A model generated the notes under the pieces. That model was given only the letters and a program-made list of their open reading frames with translations, had not been told where the DNA came from and searched no databases. Shown piece after piece: positions 43,839 through 51,793 of a DNA stretch of 64,000 nt. A program made the translations under genes and the position numbers. The stretch's first letter is position 1. Every line of letters starts with the position of its first letter. Origin of the DNA: Billgrantia zhangzhouensis (GTDB lineage: Bacteria > Pseudomonadota > Gammaproteobacteria > Pseudomonadales > Halomonadaceae); the NCBI RefSeq assembly GCF_021404465.1, contig NZ_JABFTT010000011.1:124001-188000 (forward strand), in the 5' to 3' direction.

Positions 43839-43872
43839 AAGGCCGTCGCCCCTGAGGGCGGCGGCCTTTTTC
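43839..43872 (+). terminator. Intrinsic terminator after phaP
   Basis: AAGGCCGTCGCC / GGCGGCGGCCTT form a 12-bp stem with one wobble around a six-base loop, followed by TTTTTC. It lies 24 bp beyond the phasin stop. Confidence 0.88.
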
Positions 43873-43909
43873 TTGCGTGCCGTGTGCCTCCCTCACGCTG
43901 CCGACGCGG

Positions 43910-44521
43910 TCATTCGCCAAGCAGCTCAATGACTTCCTCCTCCTCCACCTGGCCGAAGTCGATATAGAACTGGCCCACCGCCATGAAGCGCTGCGGGACA
44001 TCGAGACAGACGACCTCATCAGCAATCGCCTCCAGCCGGGTGACGGCGCTCGGCGATGCCACCCCCAAGGCTGCCACAAGCCGTGAGGCACGGCCGTGCA
44101 GGGTTTGCAGGGCGGCTTCCATGGTCGCTCCGGTAGCGCTACCGTCGTCGATGATCACCACCACCCGGCTCTCGGGCGGTATCGGCGGGCGAACCGGACT
44201 GTAGCGTTGGCGCCGTTGCTGAAGCAGCTTGCGCTGCTGCTCGGCTTCGCGTTCTACCGCTATCTGGGCAAAGTGAGAGGCAGCCTCGTCGAGCTTCATG
44301 GTGCCATCTTCGCTGATGGCGCCAATCGCGAATTCGGGGCTGCCCGGGGCACGGATCTTGCGCACCAGCACGACATCGAGTTCCCCCTCGAGAGCGTCGG
44401 CAAGGTAGCGCCCCATGGGAACGCCACCACGGGGAATGGCGAGTACCAGAGGGTTGGAGCCCTTGAGATACGCGAGGCGCTCGGCAAGTCGCTCGGCGGC
44501 ATCCAGGCGGTCGCGAAACAT
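43910..44521 (-). CDS. Phosphoribosyltransferase-family protein
   Basis: The 203-residue protein has the PRPP-binding motif VVVIIDDGSATGATM (about 122-136) and an N-terminal substrate part (LVLAIPRGGVPMG). Such stand-alone proteins resemble purine or orotate phosphoribosyltransferases in fold, but many have unknown substrates. GGAGGAG lies eight bases before the ATG at 44521; an earlier ATG at 44545 lacks a site. It precedes the purine/urate region on the same strand, although a direct link is unproven. Confidence 0.82.
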   Translation of the reverse strand: MFRDRLDAAERLAERLAYLKGSNPLVLAIPRGGVPMGRYLADALEGELDVVLVRKIRAPGSPEFAIGAISEDGTMKLDEAASHFAQIAVEREAEQQRKLLQQRRQRYSPVRPPIPPESRVVVIIDDGSATGATMEAALQTLHGRASRLVAALGVASPSAVTRLEAIADEVVCLDVPQRFMAVGQFYIDFGQVEEEEVIELLGE

Positions 44522-44627
44522 GTCGCGTTCTCCTCCATCCATCATGGATAACCGCAGTGTAGAACGCCCAGGCGGGATGGTCGGGCGCAGCGGTAGTGTA
44601 TGAGGGAGGAGAAGCTAGACTAGGACA

Positions 44628-44646
44628 GGCGAGGCGTGGCCTCGCC
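44628..44646 (-). terminator. Hairpin downstream of the urate permease
   Basis: GGCGAGGC / GCCTCGCC form an 8-bp stem with a three-base loop just beyond the permease stop on the reverse strand. The T-run is missing, so termination is uncertain. Confidence 0.4.
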
Positions 44647-44656
44647 CTGATGCCTC

Positions 44657-46042
44657 CTACACGTTGGAGCGTACCTGCTCGCTCTTCGCGGCTACCGGCT
44701 CCTGTGGTGCCTGGCGGCGGGGTTTGCCGGGCAGGATGGCGTCCAGCAGCAAGGCGGCGACGGCCGCCGGTACCAGACCCGATTTCAACAGCAGGCCGGC
44801 CTGTCCAGGCATGGTTTCGGAGATCGCATCCACCGCGGGCAGGCCGATGCCGAGGCTCAGCGACACCGCAATGATCAGCATGTTGCGCTGATCCAGCTCA
44901 CATTCCTTGATGATCTTGAGTCCGGCCGAGGCGATCATGCCGAACATGACGATGCCGGCTCCCCCCAGTACGGCATGGGGCATGGCCGCGACCAGACCGC
45001 CCAACTTGGGAAACAGACCCATGGCGATCAGCAGTAGGCCACCGATGGTCACCACATGGCGGCTGACCACACCGGTCAGGGTGATCAGGCCGACGTTCTG
45101 GGCGTAGGCGGTATTGGGCAGTGTGTTGAACACGGCGGCGAAGGAGGTCGCCACGCCATCGGCCATTACCCCGCCCGAGAGCTCACGATCCTTGGCCGGG
45201 CGCCCGGCCCCGCCGGTAGTAATGGCCGAGATGTTGCCGATGGTTTCGAGCCCCACCACGAACATGATCAGCGTCATGCCGATAATGGCGGTCATGGAGA
45301 ACTCCATGCCGTAGACGAAGGGCTGAGGCAGGGCGAACCAGGCGGCATCGCGCAGGTTGGTGAAATCGACCATGCCCAGCGCGATGGCGACCAGGTAACC
45401 GGCCAGCAGGCCGAACAGGATCGATGAGGCCTTGATGAAGCCGCGTCCCAGCTGATGCACGGCGATGGTTACCACCAGCACGAAGAAGGCGAGCGCCAGG
45501 TTGGTCGGTGAGGCGAAATTCTCCGAGCCCACGCCGCCCGCCGCATAGTTGAGGCCCACCGGCATCAGGGTGATGCCGATCAACAGCACCACGATGCCGG
45601 TCACTACCGGCGAGAACCAGTGGCGGATCTTCTTGAGGAACGCACCCAGCAGGATCTGCAGCAGGCCGGCGATGAACGAAGCCCCCAGTACCGCGGGAAG
45701 GCCGAAGGCCTTGGCCAGTGGCAAGGCGACGGGCAGGAAGCCGAAGCTAGTGCCTTGCACGATGGGAAGCCGGGCGCCGATGGGCCCCATGCCGATGGTC
45801 TGGACCAGCGTGGAGATACCGGCCACGAACAGCGCGACCTGTATGAGAAAGATCTGCTCGCCGGCGGTGGCGCCGATTACGCCGGCAATGATGATCGGCG
45901 GCGTCACGTTGCCGGCGAACATCGCCATGATGTGTTGCAACCCGAGTGGAATCGCCTTGCCCAATGGCGGCATGGCGTCGGGGTTCTGGTTGATCGTGCG
46001 TGAGGGCTTGGTTGGCTGAGAAGGCTTTCCAGTGTCGGTCAT
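44657..46042 (-). CDS. uacT: NCS2-family urate/xanthine permease
   Basis: A 461-residue nucleobase:cation symporter with about 14 segments. Characteristic motifs are GLQHIMAMFAGNVTPP, QGTSFGFLPVA and the core FVVGLETIGNISAI. Gene context (uraD, uraH, puuD) and the NCS2 subtype favour urate, with xanthine as an alternative. The ATG at 46042 follows GAGAG; the frame runs back to 46126 but lacks similarity there. The variant operator ATGTACACAA lies at 46106-46115 in its promoter. Confidence 0.87.
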   Translation of the reverse strand: MTDTGKPSQPTKPSRTINQNPDAMPPLGKAIPLGLQHIMAMFAGNVTPPIIIAGVIGATAGEQIFLIQVALFVAGISTLVQTIGMGPIGARLPIVQGTSFGFLPVALPLAKAFGLPAVLGASFIAGLLQILLGAFLKKIRHWFSPVVTGIVVLLIGITLMPVGLNYAAGGVGSENFASPTNLALAFFVLVVTIAVHQLGRGFIKASSILFGLLAGYLVAIALGMVDFTNLRDAAWFALPQPFVYGMEFSMTAIIGMTLIMFVVGLETIGNISAITTGGAGRPAKDRELSGGVMADGVATSFAAVFNTLPNTAYAQNVGLITLTGVVSRHVVTIGGLLLIAMGLFPKLGGLVAAMPHAVLGGAGIVMFGMIASAGLKIIKECELDQRNMLIIAVSLSLGIGLPAVDAISETMPGQAGLLLKSGLVPAAVAALLLDAILPGKPRRQAPQEPVAAKSEQVRSNV

Positions 46043-46105
46043 GGTCAGGCTCTCGGTTGTTGTTATCGCAGTGGTGCGTGTCCATGCACCACACTCTGCC
46101 AAGAA

Positions 46106-46115
46106 ATGTACACAA
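46106..46115. promoter_or_regulatory. Variant of the TTGTATACAA operator before the urate permease
   Basis: ATGTACACAA matches the recurring palindrome at eight of ten bases, about 65 bp before the permease start. The surroundings are A+T-rich as expected for a promoter. The 304-bp gap 46043-46346 holds this site and the uraD terminator, and no other gene is seen. Confidence 0.5.
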
Positions 46116-46251
46116 TACATTGTCATTTAAAAGACAGTTTTCAATTATTTTTGTCTACTAAAATTGTTTGTTCTTCTATATCAATGGGTTGAATATATCA
46201 CTCTGACCGTTTGGTCATATTTTGTCGGCTATCCCGATGCTCGAGCAGCAA

Positions 46252-46283
46252 CAAAAAACCCGCCGCGATATCGCTGGCGGGTT
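46252..46283 (-). terminator. Intrinsic terminator after uraD
   Basis: On the reverse strand AACCCGCC and GGCGGGTT pair around an 11-base loop and are followed by a run of T (A-run 46253-46258 on the plus strand). It is a strong factor-independent terminator. Confidence 0.88.
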
Positions 46284-46346
46284 TCCCCTGGGCCGATAGC
46301 ACTGTGCCATATCGCAGGCCGGCCAAAGGCCGGGAAGTCTGCGAGA

Positions 46347-46877
46347 TCAGCGATTCTCGACACGCTCCTCCAGGCGGAAGCGGGCAATGCGGTTGATCTG
46401 CTCGATGGCGGTACGGCGCTCTTCCGCGGGTGAGTTCCCCAGGCGCGTCTCGAAGGCCGCCAGAATGGCGTGCCTGTCGCTGCCCTTCACGGCCATGACG
46501 AAGGGAAAGCCGAACTTCTCCTTATATGCCGCATTGAGGCGCTCGAAACGGGCCATCTCCTCGGGCGTACATTGGTCGAGGCCCGCGCCGGCCTGCTCGC
46601 GGGTGGAGTTGTCGGTCAGCTCGCCGGCGATGGCGGCCTTGCCCGCGAGGTCAGGGTGGGCGCGAATCACCTCGAGCTGGCGTTCCGCTGTGGCGCTGCT
46701 TAGCGTCTGGCCCATGGCCTCGGCGAGGCTTGCCGGGGTGTCCTGCGCCGGCTGCAACCCGCGCTTCCAGGTCAGCTCGGCCACCCAGGGGGAGTGCTCG
46801 TAGATGTCGCCGAAGCGGGCCACGAATTCGTCGCGGTCGAGCGTGCTGGGGCGCGGCGCGAGTGTCTTGTCGTTCAT
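46347..46877 (-). CDS. uraD: OHCU (2-oxo-4-hydroxy-4-carboxy-5-ureidoimidazoline) decarboxylase
   Basis: The 176-residue enzyme turns OHCU into (S)-allantoin. Catalytic His74 lies in HPDLAGK and Glu94 in STREQAGAGL; FGFPFVMAVKG is the third conserved block. GGAG is six bases before the ATG at 46877, and the open frame upstream to 46904 lacks a site. It is divergent from uraH, with the operator GTGTATACAA between them at 46933. It acts in the cytoplasm after UraH. Confidence 0.94.
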   Translation of the reverse strand: MNDKTLAPRPSTLDRDEFVARFGDIYEHSPWVAELTWKRGLQPAQDTPASLAEAMGQTLSSATAERQLEVIRAHPDLAGKAAIAGELTDNSTREQAGAGLDQCTPEEMARFERLNAAYKEKFGFPFVMAVKGSDRHAILAAFETRLGNSPAEERRTAIEQINRIARFRLEERVENR

Positions 46878-46932
46878 CGTGATCTCCATGGTCAGTGCTG
46901 TCATGCAGTGATCGAAGCGTGTTCTCTCAAAA

Positions 46933-46942
46933 GTGTATACAA
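46933..46942. promoter_or_regulatory. TTGTATACAA-type operator between uraD and uraH
   Basis: GTGTATACAA matches the recurring palindrome at nine of ten bases, in the divergent uraD/uraH promoter region. A weaker half site ATGTAC occurs about 14 bp further right. Confidence 0.65.
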
Positions 46943-47068
46943 AAAAACTTTGAAATGTACCACCAAAATGGATAAAACTGTCTTCATGGCATGCGGCGAA
47001 CCTCGGTCAGCGCCAAGGCTCGGGTCAGGGCCGCCGCTCAAGCTCCGGCTGACAACGGGAGAAACGAT

Positions 47069-47422
47069 ATGGGACGACTGACCACACACGTTCTGGATAC
47101 TGCCCAGGGCCGCCCTGGCGAAGGTATCCGCATCGACGTCTATCGCCTGGAGGGCGAGCAGCGTTCGCTGTTGAAGACGGTAACGACCAATGACGACGGC
47201 CGCTGCGATGCACCGATTCTGGAAGGTGACGACTTCCGGGCCGGCGAGTACGAACTGGTCTTCCATGCCGGCGACTATCTGCGCCAACAGGGGATCCAGG
47301 CGAGCGAGCCGCGTTTCCTCGATGTCATTCCGCTGCGCTTCGGCGTTGCCGACGCCTCGCAGCACTATCATGTGCCGCTGCTGGTGTCGCCCTATGGCTA
47401 TTCCACTTACCGCGGCAGCTAG
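47069..47422 (+). CDS. uraH: 5-hydroxyisourate hydrolase
   Basis: The 117-residue transthyretin-related enzyme hydrolyses 5-hydroxyisourate to OHCU. The four hallmarks are THVLD with His7, the arginine in the middle (VIPLRFGV), [16 protein letters not shown], and the C-terminal YRGS that ends exactly at residue 117. GGGAGA precedes the ATG at 47069; the frame start at 46991 lies in the promoter region. The urate hydroxylase gene follows after a large palindromic repeat. Confidence 0.95.
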   Translation: MGRLTTHVLDTAQGRPGEGIRIDVYRLEGEQRSLLKTVTTNDDGRCDAPILEGDDFRAGEYELVFHAGDYLRQQGIQASEPRFLDVIPLRFGVADASQHYHVPLLVSPYGYSTYRGS

Positions 47423-47565
47423 GGAAGCACTGAGTCAATGGCTGCGCGGGCGAATCACTGCGTTGCGCAGTGCTCGAAATCCTCACCTATACCCCATAGG
47501 CTCCGGTTTCTGTGCGCTGTGCGCCTTGTTCTTCATCCCGCTCGCCAATTGATCAGCACATCCCT
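47421..47565. repeat. Large palindromic intergenic repeat, copy 2
   Basis: An imperfect inverted repeat of about 145 bp begins at the uraH stop. The left arm has AGGGAAGCACTGAGTCAATGG, GGCTGCGCGGG and CTCACCTATA. The right arm answers with ATAGGCTCC, GCCTTGTTCTTC, CCCGCTCGCCAATTGATCAG and ATCCCT. Its plan (GGCTGCGC, a CTCA...TA centre, GCCTTGT...CGCTCGCC) matches the element at 4928-5099, so both belong to one family. Confidence 0.8.
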
Positions 47566-47632
47566 TGTTTGTTTCAAACTGGCTGCGCTGGCCCCGGGCC
47601 GCTGAACAACAACACCGACCGAGACCCCTCAA

Positions 47633-48844
47633 ATGCAAGCTTACCTGCTGGAATTCGTCAATTTCATGCTGCGCTGGCTGCACGTCATCGCGGCCATCGC
47701 CTGGATCGGTGAGTCGATCTATTTCGTCATGCTGGACAACGGACTGCGTAAGCCCAAGGCAGCCGAGGATCGCGACAAGGGCGTGTTCGGCGAAATGTGG
47801 GCCGTGCACGGTGGCGGCTTCTATCATAATCAGAAGTACGCGACCGCACCTGCCAAGCTGCCCGAGGATCTCCATTGGTCGTTCTGGAAGTCCTATACCA
47901 CCTGGCTCTCTGGCTTTGCCCTGTTCGTGTTGCTCTACATGACCAACCCGGGCTTCTATCTGGTCAATCCCAACAGTAGCTGGGAGTGGGCCGCCAACAT
48001 GAGCGGCTGGCAGGCCAACGTGCTGGCGCTGGTGTTTCTGCTGGCGGGTTGGGTGATCTACAACGAGATGTGCAAGCGCATCAGCCCCAACATGGAGCGC
48101 GACGGAGTACTCAGCCTGGCCGTCGCCGTGCTGGTGATCGTAGTCGCTTACCTCAGCGTGCAGATGTTCTCAGGGCGTGCCGCTTTCCTGCTGACCGGTG
48201 CGGTCATGGCCACCGCCATGTCGGCCAACGTGTTCTTCTGGATCATTCCCGGCCAGCGGCGCATGGTCAACGCGATGAAGGCCGGCGAGCAGCCGAACCC
48301 GCTCGACGGCAAGCGTGGCAAGCAGCGCTCGGTGCACAACACCTACTTTACCCTGCCGGTGGTACTGCTGATGATCAGCAACCACTACTCGTTCGTGTAC
48401 AACCACGAATACGCCTGGGTACTGATGTCGCTGTTCATCTTTGCCGGTGCGCTGATCCGCCAGTTCTTCGTGCTGATGCACATGGGCAAGATCCAGCCGG
48501 CCTACCCGGCGGCGGGCACGGCGCTGATCCTGGTTGTCTTCTGGCTGGCGATGCCCAATGGGCAGGCCACGACCGGTGGAGCGACCCTGGCGGATGCCGA
48601 GGGGCCCAGCTTCGAGGAGGTTCACGCCCTGATCGACCAGCACTGTGTGGCTTGTCATTCGCGTCAGCCGACCCAGCCGGGCTTCTCCGCGCCACCTGCC
48701 GGCATCGCCTACGACAGCGCGGACCAGGTTCGCGGGCAGAAGGCGCGCATCCAGCAGGTGGTGGGCAGCAAGTACATGCCGCTTGGCAACATGACCGGCA
48801 TGACCGATGAGGAACGCGAGGTAATCGCCGCCTGGTCGGAGTAG
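47633..48844 (+). CDS. puuD: Membrane-bound urate hydroxylase with C-terminal cytochrome c domain
   Basis: The 403-residue protein has about eight to nine membrane helices with the urate hydroxylase motifs LRWLHVIAAIAWIGES and AVHGGGFYH. A C-terminal cytochrome c follows, with heme motif CVACH (338-342) and a likely axial methionine in KYMPLGNM (Met382). It oxidises urate to 5-hydroxyisourate without oxygen-dependent uricase, passing electrons to the respiratory chain, with the heme domain in the periplasm. It lies in the urate cluster with uraH and uraD. No stand-alone uricase was found. Confidence 0.93.
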   Translation: MQAYLLEFVNFMLRWLHVIAAIAWIGESIYFVMLDNGLRKPKAAEDRDKGVFGEMWAVHGGGFYHNQKYATAPAKLPEDLHWSFWKSYTTWLSGFALFVLLYMTNPGFYLVNPNSSWEWAANMSGWQANVLALVFLLAGWVIYNEMCKRISPNMERDGVLSLAVAVLVIVVAYLSVQMFSGRAAFLLTGAVMATAMSANVFFWIIPGQRRMVNAMKAGEQPNPLDGKRGKQRSVHNTYFTLPVVLLMISNHYSFVYNHEYAWVLMSLFIFAGALIRQFFVLMHMGKIQPAYPAAGTALILVVFWLAMPNGQATTGGATLADAEGPSFEEVHALIDQHCVACHSRQPTQPGFSAPPAGIAYDSADQVRGQKARIQQVVGSKYMPLGNMTGMTDEEREVIAAWSE

Positions 48845-48862
48845 TCACCCACCGTGAACCGC

Positions 48863-48901
48863 AGACGCCCCAGCCCGCTCTCGGCGGCGCTGGGGCGTCT
48901 T
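48863..48901 (+). terminator. Terminator hairpin after puuD
   Basis: AGACGCCCCAGC / GCTGGGGCGTCT form a perfect 12-bp stem around a 14-base loop, 18 bp beyond the stop, followed by TCATT. It separates puuD from the GntR gene. Confidence 0.65.
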
Positions 48902-48927
48902 CATTGGTTCGATAGTTGATGGAGGTT

Positions 48928-48937
48928 GCGTATACAA
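48928..48937. promoter_or_regulatory. TTGTATACAA-type operator before the GntR gene
   Basis: GCGTATACAA has the core GTATAC and matches the recurring palindrome at eight of ten bases, about 35 bp upstream of the GntR start. Autoregulation is implied. Confidence 0.6.
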
Positions 48938-48971
48938 TGGCTACCAGTGTTGGCATGCGAGGAGGGGGATC

Positions 48972-49718
48972 ATGAACCAGCGGCAGCGTCTGGCCGAAGC
49001 TGGCGATGCGGGCAAGGCCAAGCCCCGGCGCATGGGTAAGAATGGCGATGGTGCCGAACGGCATGAGGCGATCTACCGCACTATCAGCGATGCCATCATC
49101 GAACATCGTCTGCGCCCCGGCGCGCGCCTGCGCGAAGATGCCCTGGCCGAGGTATTCGGTATCAGTCGCACCGGCGTGCGCAAGATTCTCCAGCGCCTGG
49201 CGCTGGAGCAACTGGTGACCTTGACGCCGCGCCGCGGTGCCAGCGTCACCCGGCCCACCGCCGACGAAGCCAAGGACGTCTTCGATGCTCGCCAGATGGT
49301 GGAGTGCGGGCTGATGCCGGAAGTGGCTCGGTGCATCACTGCCGAGGACGTTCGCGAGCTGCGCGACATGGCCCGTCGCGAGCGCGAGGCGCTCAAGTCG
49401 GGCGAACAGAGCCGGGCAATCAAGCTCTCCGCCGCCTTCCATGAACGCCTGGCCCAGCTCTCGGGCAATGCCACTCTGGCGGCTTTCGTCGGTCAGCTCT
49501 GCTCGCGTTCGTCGTTGATCCTGGCGGTCTACGGCAGCTCCGGGCACCTGGGCTGCGAATCCCACGACCACGACGACCTGATCGGCTATCTCGAGGCACG
49601 CAACGGCGAGCGTGCCACGGCCTTCATGAGCCGTCACCTGAAGGCGATCGAGGCGTCACTATCGATCGTCGAAGAGGAGGCGGAAACCCCCGACCTGCAT
49701 CGCATATTCGGAGCCTGA
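48972..49718 (+). CDS. GntR-family (FCD) regulator, likely of urate/ureide genes
   Basis: The 248-residue protein has a GntR winged helix (about 30-95; LREDALAEVFGISRTGVRKI) and a helical FCD ligand domain (about 105-230), with histidine/aspartate metal ligands in SAAFHERLAQL and HDHDDLIGYL. GGAGGGGG precedes the ATG. It sits just after puuD, and the GTATAC-centred palindrome occurs before it and before the urate and ureide genes, so it is the best candidate for the factor that binds those sites. The ligand may be urate, allantoin or glyoxylate. Confidence 0.85.
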   Translation: MNQRQRLAEAGDAGKAKPRRMGKNGDGAERHEAIYRTISDAIIEHRLRPGARLREDALAEVFGISRTGVRKILQRLALEQLVTLTPRRGASVTRPTADEAKDVFDARQMVECGLMPEVARCITAEDVRELRDMARREREALKSGEQSRAIKLSAAFHERLAQLSGNATLAAFVGQLCSRSSLILAVYGSSGHLGCESHDHDDLIGYLEARNGERATAFMSRHLKAIEASLSIVEEEAETPDLHRIFGA

Positions 49719-49751
49719 AGCGCGCCGTCAGGGTAACGGCGCTTTCCTGCA

Positions 49752-51722
49752 TCACCACGGCATGGCGAGATTCAGCAGTGTTCCTTGGGGTGGGGTGAGG
49801 CGCATCAGCATGAACATTCCCTGGGCAATGGCGTACACCGTCGCGCCATAGAGCAGGGCCGTTATCCAGCGCATTCGGGCACAGCCGATGAGCAGCCAGG
49901 CCAGCAGCAGCAGTGTGGCCAGATTGAACCCTATCAGCCACATGGCGGCACCGTAGAGCAGAATGCCGCCGAGCACGGGCAGTTCCCGGCGGCTGGCGAG
50001 ACTCACGCTACGCCCCCGGCGTCGTATCCTGACCAGCTGGCGGCCCAGGACGTAAAGGCTGAGCAGCAGCCCTGGCACGATGCCGAGGCTCGGCATCAGT
50101 CGCGCATTGGGGCGGTAGCCGAGCATTTCCACCAAGGCGTAGCCAAAAGCCACGGTCATCAGCAGTACCGTGATCAATACGACGCTGCTGTCGTGCCCCG
50201 GAAGTTCGCCTTCACCGGCGGTAGCTTCCGTCCGATGCCCCGTATCGTCCTCACCGCCGACTCGCCGCCGCAGTCTTCTTGCCACGTTTAACACTAGTGG
50301 AATCACGATCAGCGAGGCGATGATCAGTACGCCGGGGCGAGTCAGCCAAGTGAAGCCGTGGATCTGGGTGGTCAACCAGAAATATTGCTCCATGGGTGTG
50401 GCCAGGACGAAGCCGACCAGCACCGGCGCGCGTGGAATACCGGCATTCTTCATCAGCCAGCCGAGCAGGCCAAGCGCAAGGAGGGCGAGGATATCGCCGA
50501 AGGTTTGGGTGCCCTGGTAGGCGCCGGCCACCATGATCAGCAACAGCGGGGCGGCGATCAGGGCGAAGTTCACCCGAGTCAGCCGGGCGATGTAGGGTGT
50601 CACGGCGAAGCAGATCGCGGCCCCCATCACCGAGGCCAGCGCCACACTCCATACGATCATGTACATCAGATCCGGCGATTCGCTGACCATGCGCGGGCCG
50701 GGGTAGAAGCCGAACGAGAACAGCGCGCCGAGGAAAATGGCGGCAGCGGGGCCGCCCGGTACGCTGAACAGCATGGTGGGCACCAGGTCGGAAATTATCG
50801 TGGCGTTATTGGCTCCCTCGGCACTGGCCACGCCACGAATCTCGCCCTTGCCGAAGCGTCGCTTGTCCTTGGTGGAACTCATCGCATGACCGTAGGCGAT
50901 CCAGGTGGAGGCGCTGGCACCTACCGCCGGGACGAAGCCGCCGAAGATACCGATCACCGAGGAGCGGCAGATCAGCCAGCGGCTGCGCCAGAATTCGTGG
51001 AAGCTATCCCCCCACTTTCCCAAGGGCGTCGGCTTGGTGGCGATGCCGCCGCCCGAGGCGACCATGCCGATCAGTTCGGCGACGGCAAACAGCCCCAGCG
51101 CCACGATGGGTAGCGAAAGGCCATCCATCAGGTAGGACTGGCCGAAGATGAAGCGATAGTTGGCGGCGGCCGGCGCGGCGCCGATCACTCCCAGTAGGAT
51201 GCCGAAGCAGGCGGCCGTAAGCCCCACGGCAAGGTCCTTGCCGACCATGCTGGCGGCAAAGCAGAGTCCCACCAGGGCGAACATGAACAGCTCCGGCGTA
51301 CCCAGTGCCAGCACCAGGGGGCCGGCGATGGGAATGGCTACGGAAAGGATCAGGGCGCCGCACAGGCCGCCTACCATCGACGCCAGAAAACCGACGCCGA
51401 GCGCCAGCGAGGCCTTGCCCTGCTTAGCCAGCGCGTGGCCCTCGATCGCGGTGGGCGCCGAGGCCGGTGACCCCGGAGCACCGAGTAGCACCGAGGTAAT
51501 GGTGTCCGAGGTGTAGATCACCGAAATGGCCCCGAGCAGCATGGCCAGCCCGGCGTAGCCGTCCATCAGGTAGATGAACGGCAGCAGGATCGACACGGCG
51601 GCCACACCACCCAGTCCCGGCAGCATACCGAAGACCATCCCGGCCAGCATGCCGGCGAACAGCGCCAGCAGCCGCGCGGGTTGGAACAGGATGTCCAGGG
51701 CCGAAAGGATATTCTCGAGCAC
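49752..51722 (-). CDS. TctA-TctB fused tripartite tricarboxylate transporter membrane protein
   Basis: The 656-residue protein joins a full TctA-like part (about 1-490; FGMLPGLGGVAAVSILLP, LGAPGSPASAPTAIEG, GFVPAVGASASTWIAYG) to a TctB-like part of four helices (about 520-656). Both membrane subunits are therefore one chain, unlike the separate pair at 14770-16764. The GTG at 51722 has AGGA eight bases upstream. It works with the receptor encoded next. Substrate unknown; the FAH-family enzyme beside it suggests a keto- or acylpyruvate-like acid. Confidence 0.85.
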   Translation of the reverse strand: MLENILSALDILFQPARLLALFAGMLAGMVFGMLPGLGGVAAVSILLPFIYLMDGYAGLAMLLGAISVIYTSDTITSVLLGAPGSPASAPTAIEGHALAKQGKASLALGVGFLASMVGGLCGALILSVAIPIAGPLVLALGTPELFMFALVGLCFAASMVGKDLAVGLTAACFGILLGVIGAAPAAANYRFIFGQSYLMDGLSLPIVALGLFAVAELIGMVASGGGIATKPTPLGKWGDSFHEFWRSRWLICRSSVIGIFGGFVPAVGASASTWIAYGHAMSSTKDKRRFGKGEIRGVASAEGANNATIISDLVPTMLFSVPGGPAAAIFLGALFSFGFYPGPRMVSESPDLMYMIVWSVALASVMGAAICFAVTPYIARLTRVNFALIAAPLLLIMVAGAYQGTQTFGDILALLALGLLGWLMKNAGIPRAPVLVGFVLATPMEQYFWLTTQIHGFTWLTRPGVLIIASLIVIPLVLNVARRLRRRVGGEDDTGHRTEATAGEGELPGHDSSVVLITVLLMTVAFGYALVEMLGYRPNARLMPSLGIVPGLLLSLYVLGRQLVRIRRRGRSVSLASRRELPVLGGILLYGAAMWLIGFNLATLLLLAWLLIGCARMRWITALLYGATVYAIAQGMFMLMRLTPPQGTLLNLAMPW

Positions 51723-51793
51723 GTGGCGGTTTCCTATGCAGGATCATCGAGTGCGGCCAGCCGTGGCAACGGCTGGCCGTATCGGCACCGAGG

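Noticed and set aside
46954..46963. Additional AATGTACCAC site near uraH as a regulon operator
   Set aside because: It matches the GTATAC palindrome on one half only and was not counted.
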